From positions 1-64,000 of the forward strand of contig CALEMF010000056.1 of assembly GCA_937911505.1 (NCBI GenBank): a stretch of 64,000 nucleotides of DNA. Reading direction: 5' to 3'. Shown here piece after piece: positions 8,015 through 16,631 of the stretch. Each line of letters starts with the position of its first letter. Position 1 is the first letter of the stretch. This stretch comes from an uncultured Cytophagales bacterium (GTDB taxonomy: Bacteria; Bacteroidota; Bacteroidia; Cytophagales; Thermonemataceae). The position numbers and the translations under genes were made by a program. The notes below the pieces were generated by a model, which was given only the letters and a program-made list of their open reading frames with translations, had not been told where the DNA came from and did no database searches.

Positions 8015-9571
8015 CTATTCTATAATTTCTTCTAAGATAAATTTCTCCCAGTCAGCTAAGACCTCTCCTTTGAGCACACGAGGAAATTTATGTTGCCCGC
8101 CTTCTTTTCCTTTAGCACGCATCCACTTATAGAATAAATCTGTGGGCAATACATTTACAAAAATTTCTTTCAAGGCTGCGCTCCGCTCTACCCGATAGTC
8201 ATCATTGAGGGCTTTGAGTTGTGCATCTAAGCGTTGTTTGAGCGCTTCTGCATTCACTACGTTATCTGTCCCAATAAACCACTTATGGGCAAAGAGCGTT
8301 TCATGCTTTACTCCTGCCACCGTAAACTCTTTGATTTCGATGTTCATTTCGTGGGCAATCAGGTCGATAGCGCGGTTCATATTATCAATAGAAAGGTGCT
8401 CACCGCAAAGGCTTAAAAAATGTTTGGTTCTGCCTGTAATGATGATCTCACTCCGCTCTCTGTCAATCAAGCGAACAGTGTCACCAATTAAGTAGCGCCA
8501 CGCACCTGCACAGGTAGAAAGCAGTAAGGCATAGTCTTTTCCTTCCTCTATTTCATCAATCATCAAGGTTTCAGGATTTGCTATGAGTTCTCCCCCCTCG
8601 GTAAAGTTTCGGTTATCGAAAGGAATAAACTCCATAAAAATGCCATTGTTCAACACGAGTTGGAGTTCTCCCTCTGGCCGCTTCTGAAAGCCAATGAAGC
8701 CTTCTGAGGCCAAGTAGGTTTCTATGTAAATGAGCGGTTTGCCCAAAAGTTTAGAAAAGCTCTTCTTATAGGGTTCAAAAGCCACCCCTCCGTGTGCATA
8801 AATGCTTAGATTAGGCCATATTTCGTGAATATGATCGACTTGATAATACGCAATGATTTTCTCCAGAAGAATTTGAATCCAAGCTGGTACGCCTACTACA
8901 AAGCCAATGTTCCATTTGGAAGCATTCCTGACAATCTCTTCGAGCTTGTCGTCCCAGTTAGTATTCTTAGCAATGCGCTTACCAGGCTTGTAAAAGTGTT
9001 GAAACCAAAAAGGGATTTGGCTTGCAGTAATACCACTCAAGTCTCCTTCGAAGTAAGTGCCACTATAGTTAAGATGTGTACTTCCACCCAACATCAACAT
9101 ACCAGACTGGAATAGACCACTGGGTAGCCCTTCATAACTAGATAAGCTCAAGATTTGCCGAATACTTGTTTTCTGAATCTGCTTGATCATCGCCTTTGTA
9201 ACGGGAATATACTTGGAGGAAGCCTCAGAAGTACCAGAACTCAACGCAAAGTACTTCACTGATCCCTTCCAAGCAACGTCCTTCTCGCCAGTCTTGGCCC
9301 GATGCCACCATTCTTTAAACATGTTATTATACGTAAAGACAGGGACTTGTGCTTGGTAGTATTGGTAGAATTCTCTGCTATGACTAGGCGTATTTTGTAT
9401 CAATTGAATGAGCTCTTCAAAGTGATAATGCTGACCAAAAGCAGTGTTGCGCGCAGTAGTAATCAATTTCAGCAGTTCTTTCTTTTGAAGCGTAAAAGGA
9501 GGATATTGCTCTTGCTCTTTGCTTTTTCTCAGTTTTATTCCTTCTTTTAGCAACTTACCAAGTATGGGCAT
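8015..9571 (-). CDS. GH3-family acyl-adenylate/acyl-acid-amido synthetase
   Basis: 518 residues from ATG 9571 (an in-frame GTG lies two codons upstream). GH3 proteins belong to the ANL adenylate-forming superfamily and in plants conjugate amino acids to jasmonate or auxin; bacterial members are common in Bacteroidota and their substrates are largely unknown. Visible hallmarks: the P-loop-like YFALSSGTSEASSKYIPVT (motif 1), the YLASEGFIGFQ segment, and the YRYLIGDTV-type motif, here WRYLIGDTVRLIDRE followed by IIITGRTKHFLSLCGEHLS. The C-terminus continues through the small lid domain, so the gene is full length. It is divergent from the YggS-type gene; an approximate -7 box (TATTGTG) lies upstream. 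Confidence 0.85.
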   Translation of the reverse strand: MPILGKLLKEGIKLRKSKEQEQYPPFTLQKKELLKLITTARNTAFGQHYHFEELIQLIQNTPSHSREFYQYYQAQVPVFTYNNMFKEWWHRAKTGEKDVAWKGSVKYFALSSGTSEASSKYIPVTKAMIKQIQKTSIRQILSLSSYEGLPSGLFQSGMLMLGGSTHLNYSGTYFEGDLSGITASQIPFWFQHFYKPGKRIAKNTNWDDKLEEIVRNASKWNIGFVVGVPAWIQILLEKIIAYYQVDHIHEIWPNLSIYAHGGVAFEPYKKSFSKLLGKPLIYIETYLASEGFIGFQKRPEGELQLVLNNGIFMEFIPFDNRNFTEGGELIANPETLMIDEIEEGKDYALLLSTCAGAWRYLIGDTVRLIDRERSEIIITGRTKHFLSLCGEHLSIDNMNRAIDLIAHEMNIEIKEFTVAGVKHETLFAHKWFIGTDNVVNAEALKQRLDAQLKALNDDYRVERSAALKEIFVNVLPTDLFYKWMRAKGKEGGQHKFPRVLKGEVLADWEKFILEEIIE

Positions 9572-9651
9572 AAACACAATATTTGGTGGAAATTGGACTA
9601 AAAGTAATCGAAAATTTTTATTCTTGCAATCATTTATTTGAAAAGCACAAA

Positions 9652-10317
9652 ATGAGTATACAAGAGAATTATAAAGAATACGCCGAAACGCTACAAAAAC
9701 ATGGTGCTACCTTAGTAGCAGTGAGTAAAACCAAGTCTGTAGCACAGCTACAAGAGGCATATGAGGCGGGTTGTAGAATATTTGGTGAAAACAAAGTACA
9801 AGAAATGACGGCCAAGCAAGAAGCCTTGCCTAATGATATACAATGGCATTTGATTGGTCATTTGCAAACAAATAAGGTAAAGTATTTGGCTCCTTATGTG
9901 CATCTTATCCACTCGATCGACAGCCTGAAGCTACTCAAAGAAATTAATAAACAAGCGGCTAAATACGACCGTACTATTGAAGGACTCCTGCAAATACATA
10001 TTGCCCAAGAAGAGAGCAAGTATGGTCTTTCTTTTGAGGAGGCTAAGGAACTCCTCCATTCAGAGGCGATAAAATCTTTTAATAATGCAAAAATTGTAGG
10101 GCTTATGGGCATGGCTACCTTTACAGAAGATACTATACAAGTAAAAGAAGAATTTGAACGTTTACGCGATTTTTTTGAGGAAGTAAAAGCTTACCAGTTA
10201 CCCCATATCGACTGTCGTATTCTTTCTATGGGAATGAGTGGTGATTATGAAATTGCCCTCCAAGCGGGGAGTAACCTGGTACGCATAGGAAGCGCCATTT
10301 TTGGAGAAAGGGCTTAA
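9652..10317 (+). CDS. YggS/PROSC-type pyridoxal-phosphate homeostasis protein
   Basis: 221 residues from ATG 9652; an upstream in-frame start at 9583 would add 23 residues without conserved features. This alanine-racemase-fold family binds PLP and buffers vitamin B6. The PLP lysine is in the strand ATLVAVSKTKS, followed by FGENKVQEM and WHLIGHLQTNKV. The phosphate-binding end is ILSMGMSGDYEIALQAGSNLVRIGSAIFGER, as in other family members. Single gene, divergent from the GH3-family gene and followed by a stem-loop at 10340-10368 that probably ends the opposite-strand transcript. Confidence 0.95.
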   Translation: MSIQENYKEYAETLQKHGATLVAVSKTKSVAQLQEAYEAGCRIFGENKVQEMTAKQEALPNDIQWHLIGHLQTNKVKYLAPYVHLIHSIDSLKLLKEINKQAAKYDRTIEGLLQIHIAQEESKYGLSFEEAKELLHSEAIKSFNNAKIVGLMGMATFTEDTIQVKEEFERLRDFFEEVKAYQLPHIDCRILSMGMSGDYEIALQAGSNLVRIGSAIFGERA

Positions 10318-10339
10318 GTAGTTACTACTTAAAATAAAA

Positions 10340-10368
10340 ACGGATTGATGTTGAAAGCATCAATCCGT
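10340..10368 (-). terminator. Stem-loop terminator of the first small secreted protein gene
   Basis: Perfect 11 bp stem (10340-10350 with 10358-10368) and a 7-base loop. On the minus strand the stem is followed by a T-rich run (10331-10340), which fits a Rho-independent terminator for the gene ending at 10394. On the plus strand the run is weaker, though it may also end the YggS-type transcript. Confidence 0.75.
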
Positions 10369-10393
10369 TCTGGCATATTTACTAAAATACTAC

Positions 10394-10690
10394 TTAATCT
10401 TCTGCTTCTAAATAAATACAGCCATCTTCAATTACAATTTTATCACCATGGCTTACTGCTACTTCATCGCAATCTGTATAAATGATTGCTGTTTCATCAG
10501 CACCGGGTAAGGTAACTGCCGCCTTGCTACTTTTCTTAAAAGTAACCGTGTGGGACTCATCACTCATATCGACATCAAAAGTATGATCCCTTGCGTCTTT
10601 ATTGTGATAGCTCAACTGAAGAGCAGTTGGATTATTAGCAGAAATAACACTTGCTACTAAAATCCCAAGAACAATGAGCGTTCTTTTCAT
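10394..10690 (-). CDS. Small secreted two-cysteine protein, paralogue 1
   Basis: 98 residues from ATG 10690 (MKRT...), chosen to match the MKKT/MKKS starts of its two paralogues; an earlier ATG at 10702 adds four residues. A signal peptide ends near SANNP. The mature part has the family pattern N-P-x-x-L-x-Y-x-N-K-D-x-x-D-H-T-F, then VTFKK, then IYTDCDEVAV and IEDGCIYL. The two cysteines are at conserved positions in all three paralogues and probably form a disulfide in the periplasm or outside. Its own terminator follows. No family recognised. Confidence 0.72.
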   Translation of the reverse strand: MKRTLIVLGILVASVISANNPTALQLSYHNKDARDHTFDVDMSDESHTVTFKKSSKAAVTLPGADETAIIYTDCDEVAVSHGDKIVIEDGCIYLEAED

Positions 10691-11034
10691 AGAATGATTC
10701 ATTAGAATGAAACAATGTATTATAAAACTGAGTAAATGTAGTTATTTTTTGTAAGCTGCCAAGTGATTTGATAACAATTTTTCTTGCAAAATATAGCCTC
10801 ACAGGAATATATAGTACAAAAATAGTATATTTTAAAGTCTCTTATAAAAGGGATTATGATAAGAGAATAGGGAATTGTTTTTCACAATGTTTTTTTGGGC
10901 TAAAAATTTGACTTCACGTGGCAAGTCAAGATGTTTAAATTGTACTTTTTCAATATATACTTTTTCATAAAAAAACTTACAGCGATAGGGTACAAGTCTT
11001 CAAGAACTTGTACCCTCGCCCTATCAAGCTTGCT
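10691..11034. other. AT-rich intergenic region between paralogues 1 and 2
   Basis: 344 bp with no coding potential that I can support. It holds the minus-strand promoter area of paralogue 1 (a TACATTG element about 22 bp before its ATG) and, at its far end, the terminator hairpin of paralogue 2. Confidence 0.5.
10988..11015 (-). terminator. Hairpin terminator of paralogue 2
   Basis: A 9 bp stem (10988-10996 with 11007-11015) and a 10-base loop, extended by a GATA/TATC pairing outside a bulge. A T-run on the minus strand follows about 12 bases later (10971-10977), so the terminator is plausible but not ideal. Confidence 0.55.
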
Positions 11035-11322
11035 TTAGTTGATCTTGATACAACCATCTTTGATAGTAATATTATCCTTGTCCTTTACGGTTACTTCATC
11101 ACAACTAGTGTAGATCACTGCCTCTGAAGCACCTCCTTGTATAGTTACAGAGCTGGTGATGCTCTTCTTAAAAGTAACCTCTTTGTTGCTTCCAGCAATA
11201 CGCACTTTAAAAGTGTGGTCTTGTGAATCTTTGTTGTAGTAACGCAAATAAACCGAATTAGGGTGGTTGGCAGCAGTAAGCATCATTGTTAAGCAAGCCA
11301 AAAATACAAAAGTCTTTTTCAT
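11035..11322 (-). CDS. Small secreted two-cysteine protein, paralogue 2
   Basis: 95 residues from ATG 11322 (MKKTFVFLACL...); the longer reading to 11361 adds 13 residues ahead of the signal peptide and is not needed. Signal peptide ends near LTAANHP. It carries the same pattern as its neighbours: YNKDSQDHTFKV, VTFKK, VTIQG, IYTSCDEVTV and IKDGCIKI. There are two mature cysteines; a third lies in the signal peptide. Each gene of the trio has its own leader and terminator, so the copies look independently expressed rather than operonic. Function unknown. Confidence 0.72.
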   Translation of the reverse strand: MKKTFVFLACLTMMLTAANHPNSVYLRYYNKDSQDHTFKVRIAGSNKEVTFKKSITSSVTIQGGASEAVIYTSCDEVTVKDKDNITIKDGCIKIN

Positions 11323-11422
11323 AGAATAGGTAATTTCGATTGGTTGATAAAACAGCCGCAATATACGAAATTACTCCACAAAACTACTTATCTACTTATG
11401 AAAGTCTGTACATTATTAAAAA

Positions 11423-11446
11423 AGCTTATCCCTTGCAGGATAAGCT
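11423..11446 (-). terminator. Terminator of paralogue 3
   Basis: 9 bp perfect stem (11423-11431 with 11438-11446), 6-base loop, followed on the minus strand by a T-run. Canonical Rho-independent terminator about 30 bp after the paralogue 3 stop codon. Confidence 0.8.
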
Positions 11447-11478
11447 CATCTGAAAAAGAAAAAAATAGTATTAAACTA

Positions 11479-11769
11479 TTACTCGCCTACTTTGACACAG
11501 TTATCTTGAATAACGATCTTGTCGCCATTCTTTACCTGTACCTCGTCACACTCCGTGTAGATAGTAGCTACTTCTGCAGTACCTTCTATCGTTACTGCAC
11601 CTTCACCACCTTTAGGGAAAGTAACTTGCTGCTTGGCATCATCGATCATTACTTCGAAAGTACGATCTTCTGCATCCATATTTTGGAAGGTCAACTGTAC
11701 AGCGTTAGGGCTTGTAGCAGCCATGATACCTGCTGCTAAAAACAAAAGAATCACTAAGGACTTTTTCAT
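11479..11769 (-). CDS. Small secreted two-cysteine protein, paralogue 3
   Basis: 96 residues, ATG at 11769. Signal peptide ends near MAATSP. The mature part is NAVQLTFQNMDAEDRTFEV, VTFPKGG, VTIEG, IYTECDEVQVKNGDKIVI and QDNCVKV. It is more acidic and less close to paralogues 1 and 2 than they are to each other (DRTF instead of DHTF, DNC instead of DGC). The two cysteines are kept. The predicted all-beta mature protein of about 75 residues could be an extracellular or periplasmic binding module; no named family recognised. Confidence 0.72.
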   Translation of the reverse strand: MKKSLVILLFLAAGIMAATSPNAVQLTFQNMDAEDRTFEVMIDDAKQQVTFPKGGEGAVTIEGTAEVATIYTECDEVQVKNGDKIVIQDNCVKVGE

Positions 11770-12095
11770 AGGATGAATTAATTAATTATTTAGATAATTT
11801 ATTTGAGATGTTTATAAGTACGCATGTTGAACAATATAGTTACATTTTGTTTTATTTTTTTTCAAAATAAGCCTCAAAACCTTTAAAACGCATAAAATAA
11901 AGTGTAACTCTTAAAATTTTCATATATAATTAATATCATATATATTTCTATTTTTTCACTTTTAATAAAAATATGATTCATTTTACATAAAAAACCTAGA
12001 CTAGGCATTCTGATACGCACACTAAGTGAATGCCTCAATGCTACTCACTTGAGAAGTCCGTATTTTCGTCTATCTTCGTATAGATATATTTTCTT
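11770..12095. other. Very AT-rich intergenic region with an inverted repeat
   Basis: 326 bp between the divergent paralogue 3 and LRR genes. No ORF supported. It contains a strongly AT-rich stretch (11830-11970) and an inverted repeat AGGCATTC (12003-12010) / GAATGCCT (12028-12035) with a 17-base spacer, 60 bp before the LRR start; this could be a regulator site or a leader hairpin. Confidence 0.45.
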
Positions 12096-14309
12096 ATGGC
12101 ACTACACCTTTTAATACATCCAGAAGATACTTTACCACTTGCTGAAGTACAATCGTGGCAACAGGTAAAAATCTACAGACTCAGCGAGCCGCCTTATGAG
12201 CCCTTTTTAGATCATTACACGCTGTGGTACAACCAAGACAAGATGGAACTTGTCGTTATTACGCCTGAGACTGAAATGAAAATGGCAGCGTACTTGGAAG
12301 AGGCAACTATGCTTACTCACCTCTCTATTGTGGACGATCAGGCAATACAAGCCGACAATATCACTAACGTTGAGTATTGGTCGCTACACACTTTTTCTCC
12401 TATGCGCCTGTTTAGCTCGCTTGCGCAATTATCCTACTTTTATACTACATTCAAAGGAGACTTCATTGCATTAAGTGAGCAGTTGCCCTCCTCTATAATA
12501 CAGCTTACCGCCCACTTAACGTTACCTTTTGCAGTAGCAGAAGAAGACTGGCTAGCAGCCTGTGACCGTTGGGTACACTTTACCCAGCTCACCTACGTAA
12601 AATTACTCTTCGACGATACTTTTTCTATTGAGCAAATTGAGACCTTTATTACCTATCTTTCAAAAAATTCTTCCTTAGAAATAGTGATCTTAACTGGGTC
12701 GCAAACATTACCTCCTACTCCTTCGTATTTTAGTATTTCTGGCAAGGGAGCCTTGCACTTATTATCGCTCTATAAGCTACCCATTCGTCATATGGCCTCT
12801 TCTTGGCAATACGACACCTTGAAGATTCTCAACCTCAACGAAACGGCTATAGAAGACTTCCCTGCGTTGCTGCCACAAATCGAAGAGCTCAGTGTAGTAG
12901 ACTGCCCTCATTTGAATCTCTCTTCTATACTCGCCCAAATGCAGCCTGACTTGTTGAGAAGACTAATCATTAGACAACAGCAATTGACCACACTTCCTGC
13001 CACCTTAGGAAAGTTTACACAACTAGAGGTGCTCGATTTAGAACGTAGTCCTATCGCTACTTTACCAGCCAATATCTACAAACTACGCCAACTCAACCTT
13101 TTCAGTATTTCAAAGGATAGTCCCATTTCTCAACGTACAGAACTAAGTTATGGAAGCCCGCTCATTACACTCTTGAGAAACATGGAGAAACAACAGCTCT
13201 CGGCAAAGAAATGCCATATTCAGATGGCGCTGTTTGTACAAGATACCGTTGCGATCACAACGTATTCAATAGCAGAGCTACTAGAAGGCATCCTACCTGC
13301 AGCACATAAAGGCGTAGAGCGTGGGCTGCTCACTTACCTAGAAAAAACCTTGGCCGACCCGTTTACACAACCTACTTTTCAGCCTGAGGCAGCGCATCTC
13401 TCACTCTGGGGTAAATTTAATAGCCTTTACATTCGACCTACAAAAGCCCTACTTGCCAAGAAAAAGATCAAATTTACTACTAAAATCACTGCACAAACAA
13501 CGCATATCTGCTTGGGAGAAAACTTCCATAAGGCATCTGCACAGGACATTACCACTACCAATCTTCCTGTAGCTACGCCGAGTCAATTAAAGTCACTGTT
13601 AGAAAGAATAGAGACTCCTTACTTAAAAAAGGAAGACAATAGCTTACTGAATAATAACCTAGAAGCGCTTCTCAATAGCGATGATGCAAGTAATGTAGCA
13701 GTTGCCCTTACCATGATGAAAGAAGGCGGTATTCCCTCTTCGATGCTCTATAAGGTAGTTATCATTTGGTGGAGAGGCGTAGTTGGTCAAAAAAATAGTG
13801 CCTTATTGCGTACCTTAATACAAAAGGCTGTTAGTAGCGGCCTGTATATGCAACTTAGCACACTAAAACGTCGATGGAATAAGGAAAAAGCCCTACAAGA
13901 CCTGCTCAAGTCACCTGAGGTAGAGACTGCCCTACTAGCCAAAACCATTTTACAGATTGATAACATTCATAGTGAACAACTACTTAAGAAGTGTGTGGAA
14001 ATCTTATTAAAGGAAAATAAAGAGACTGCCAACTGGGTAATCGCTTTATTTACAAAAGCAGCGGTTTGTTATTGGCAACGTTGGAGTTTACGACACCTTC
14101 TTGACTCAGAGGCAGATTTGCATTTGATAAAACAGCTTCAGTTGCGCTTTGCACAAGTAAAAAATAAAACACAGTTGAAGCGCTTAGGGCGTCTTAGCCA
14201 GTTAACAACGCTTTTTATTACAGATATTCCACGAGAAGCAACCCTTACTGCTGTTCAATCGCTTCTTAGCGAATTGTATCCTCAGTGGCAAGTGTTGGAA
14301 GCACCATAG
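12096..14309 (+). CDS. LRR protein with BRCT-like domain, copy 1
   Basis: 737 residues, no signal peptide, presumed cytoplasmic. Residues about 218-345 are leucine-rich repeats (LKILNLNETAIEDFP, LRRLIIRQQQLTTLPATLG, LEVLDLERSPIATLPANIY). Residues about 434-504 look like a BRCT fold: a small-to-large hydrophobic strand, KFTTKITAQTTHICLGE (the T..TTH.V.GE-type strand of BRCTs), then LPVATPSQLKSLLE. Residues about 517-550 carry the LEALLNSDDASNVAVA...GGIP module also found in the 72-residue protein at 7772. The C-terminal ~190 residues are helical. Next gene is a paralogue 15 bp downstream. Protein-protein scaffolding is likely; the partner is unknown. Confidence 0.75.
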   Translation: MALHLLIHPEDTLPLAEVQSWQQVKIYRLSEPPYEPFLDHYTLWYNQDKMELVVITPETEMKMAAYLEEATMLTHLSIVDDQAIQADNITNVEYWSLHTFSPMRLFSSLAQLSYFYTTFKGDFIALSEQLPSSIIQLTAHLTLPFAVAEEDWLAACDRWVHFTQLTYVKLLFDDTFSIEQIETFITYLSKNSSLEIVILTGSQTLPPTPSYFSISGKGALHLLSLYKLPIRHMASSWQYDTLKILNLNETAIEDFPALLPQIEELSVVDCPHLNLSSILAQMQPDLLRRLIIRQQQLTTLPATLGKFTQLEVLDLERSPIATLPANIYKLRQLNLFSISKDSPISQRTELSYGSPLITLLRNMEKQQLSAKKCHIQMALFVQDTVAITTYSIAELLEGILPAAHKGVERGLLTYLEKTLADPFTQPTFQPEAAHLSLWGKFNSLYIRPTKALLAKKKIKFTTKITAQTTHICLGENFHKASAQDITTTNLPVATPSQLKSLLERIETPYLKKEDNSLLNNNLEALLNSDDASNVAVALTMMKEGGIPSSMLYKVVIIWWRGVVGQKNSALLRTLIQKAVSSGLYMQLSTLKRRWNKEKALQDLLKSPEVETALLAKTILQIDNIHSEQLLKKCVEILLKENKETANWVIALFTKAAVCYWQRWSLRHLLDSEADLHLIKQLQLRFAQVKNKTQLKRLGRLSQLTTLFITDIPREATLTAVQSLLSELYPQWQVLEAP

Positions 14310-14324
14310 ACCCATAGAACATCC

Positions 14325-16547
14325 ATGAATATCTACCCACTGGTTACACAAGAAGACATCGTTTCAACAAAAATGCAGCGTATTTGCGCCATTTTATTGG
14401 AAGACACCCATATGTATCAGACCTATCATAATAGAATACATAATAGCTATTATGCAGATCTTACCTATCAAGACATAGAAGGCGTCATCATTTATACTAG
14501 ACAAACAGCTAGTAAGTTTTGGGAGTATATCAAGAGGAATACCCAACTACAGGTACTACTTTTACGTAGTCACGAAAATTTTGCGGGCAACTGGGTTTGG
14601 GCGTTGACCGCTGGTACCTTACCCTCTGTAGACGGAAAACTTACCCATCTTCATTCTCTTTCGGTAACTTTTTCTACCGATATGACGCAATTGCCTGACT
14701 TCTCTTCTTTTCAACAACTTCAGTTTTTGAGCATTCACTTGCATCTGCCGGCAGCCGTTACGCCTGAACAGTACCTCGCTGCTTGTGAGGTATTTTCTCA
14801 CTTGCCAGCTTCACTTCAATATATACAGGTACGCTTAGGAGAGGGGTTCTCTACAGCACAAGTAGAAACTTTTCTACAGCATTTATCTACTTGTGATTCA
14901 CTTAAATGTGTATTCATTACCAGAGATAAAGGTTACCACTATACCGACGCTGAGCGTTTTTTGTCTGCACAGCAGGGTTTACAGCTATTGTCGCTGGTCA
15001 AAACTGACATAAAACACTTGCCAAGTGCTTGGACAGGGCAACATTTACAGTTCTTACGTATTCGACAGTCTCAATTGACGCAACTACCTATTTTTTTAGA
15101 GAAAATTCAGACGGCTGACTTCCAAGAGTGCCCCCAACTTCAACTAGACCATCTGCTTCAGCAATTGAATCCTACTTCTCTCAATCGATTTATCTTAGAT
15201 AAATGTAAAATCACCGCCCTTCCTAAGCAAATCAAACACTTTGAGCAACTCACCTACCTCTCTTTAAAAAGCAATAAGCTTACACAGTTACCCATTGAAC
15301 TTTACACTTTGAAAAGATTGAGAACTTTACGTGTATCAGGTAATCCTATACAAAAAACAGAGGTCAAAAATGGCAAGCCGCTTCTCACCCTCTTTAATAA
15401 TTTTGAGAAGCTCGATTTAACTGAAGAATACAAACGCGTTCAAACAGCGCTCTTTACGGAGAATGATTCTTTTCTCTCTCAATATAACCTAACCGACCTC
15501 ATACGATTTGCCTTTCCAGCAGGGCATCGAGGCGTAGAGCATAGCTTACTTACTTATGCAGAAAAAAAACTTCAGAATCCCTTTGAGCAACCACAGTTTA
15601 AAGAAAAAGAGGCACACCTTGCTCTTTATGGTAAACTTCAAAGCTTACGTATAACCGACGTAAGGAAGGCACTTGCCGAAAAAGGGATCACCTTTACTAC
15701 GAAAATTACTCCACAGACCACGCACATTTGCTTAGGTGAAAAACTCAATAAAGGTGATGTAACAGCATTGGCCAAGACCTCTTTACCACTTGCTTCTCCT
15801 TTACATTTGAAACGACTCGTAGAGGAGATCAGCCAGCCCTACCTTAGCCAAGCAGAAGATGAAACGATGCTTACTAGCCTTAAAGAGCTCTTGATGAGTA
15901 AAGATTCACAAAATGTAGAATTGGCTATTCAAATGATGCAAAAAGGAGGTATTCCTTTTTCGCTACTAAGTATGGTCATCTTAGTGTTGCTTTCTAAAAA
16001 CCATCATAGAGACCTCTACACCAAACTACAACGACTATTACAGAAGCAAATCAGTAATGATTTATATGTAAAGCTCAGTGATTATCGCAGAAAGTGGGTG
16101 TACAAAAACCTCATTAAAGACCTAAGCCAAACAGGAGAGCTTTTACCTTCTGACTTGGCGAAAGCGCTTATCGAACTGGTAGCACATGAAGTATCTATCT
16201 ATACTTACTTACGCGCAGATTGTACTAAACTTTTACTAAAAGAAAGCGAAGAAAGTGCCAACTGGGTACTACAGTACTATACTAAAAAAAGCATCCTTCG
16301 TTACTATAATCTCCCTTTGCAACCTTTATTTAATACCAAAGGTGATCTAACCCGTATTGAAGCAATGGCACTAGGAACCAGTTGGCAACATATGAAAAGC
16401 TACCTGAAAAGATTAAAGCAATTTACTCATTTAAAAGTGCTTTACTTTATGCCTTACCCAGGAGATGAGAAATACTTAACAGTAGTGGAAAACATTAAGA
16501 ACCTTTACCCTCATTTAATCATTAAAGAAGAAGACATCCTATTCTAA
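14325..16547 (+). CDS. LRR protein with BRCT-like domain, copy 2
   Basis: 740 residues with the same order of domains as the gene 15 bp upstream, so a tandem duplication. LRRs around 230-350 include LQFLRIRQSQLTQLP and LTYLSLKSNKLTQLPIELYTLKRLRTLRVSGNP. The BRCT-like segment has TFTTKITPQTTHICLGE and LPLASPLHLKRLVEE. The helical module reads LKELLMSKDSQNVELA then IQMMQKGGIPFSLL. The N-terminal ~200 residues differ more between copies than the BRCT-like part, suggesting that the LRR/N-terminal face diverged for different partners. No secretion signal. Confidence 0.75.
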   Translation: MNIYPLVTQEDIVSTKMQRICAILLEDTHMYQTYHNRIHNSYYADLTYQDIEGVIIYTRQTASKFWEYIKRNTQLQVLLLRSHENFAGNWVWALTAGTLPSVDGKLTHLHSLSVTFSTDMTQLPDFSSFQQLQFLSIHLHLPAAVTPEQYLAACEVFSHLPASLQYIQVRLGEGFSTAQVETFLQHLSTCDSLKCVFITRDKGYHYTDAERFLSAQQGLQLLSLVKTDIKHLPSAWTGQHLQFLRIRQSQLTQLPIFLEKIQTADFQECPQLQLDHLLQQLNPTSLNRFILDKCKITALPKQIKHFEQLTYLSLKSNKLTQLPIELYTLKRLRTLRVSGNPIQKTEVKNGKPLLTLFNNFEKLDLTEEYKRVQTALFTENDSFLSQYNLTDLIRFAFPAGHRGVEHSLLTYAEKKLQNPFEQPQFKEKEAHLALYGKLQSLRITDVRKALAEKGITFTTKITPQTTHICLGEKLNKGDVTALAKTSLPLASPLHLKRLVEEISQPYLSQAEDETMLTSLKELLMSKDSQNVELAIQMMQKGGIPFSLLSMVILVLLSKNHHRDLYTKLQRLLQKQISNDLYVKLSDYRRKWVYKNLIKDLSQTGELLPSDLAKALIELVAHEVSIYTYLRADCTKLLLKESEESANWVLQYYTKKSILRYYNLPLQPLFNTKGDLTRIEAMALGTSWQHMKSYLKRLKQFTHLKVLYFMPYPGDEKYLTVVENIKNLYPHLIIKEEDILF

Positions 16548-16631
16548 ATACTTCTAGCGCATTATTTCAAACAAGAGCTGCGCGTAGTGGTTCTTACACT
16601 AGAAGTTATTTAATTACTAAAACTAAACGGC

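Noticed and set aside
11344..11739. 131-residue plus-strand ORF opposite small paralogue 3
   Set aside because: It is antisense to a gene with clear paralogues and a signal peptide; its own translation shows no domain pattern.
16550..16606. Terminator from the ACTTCTAG/CTAGAAGT pair after the second LRR gene
   Set aside because: The 41-base loop is long and no T-run follows directly, so termination here is not well supported.
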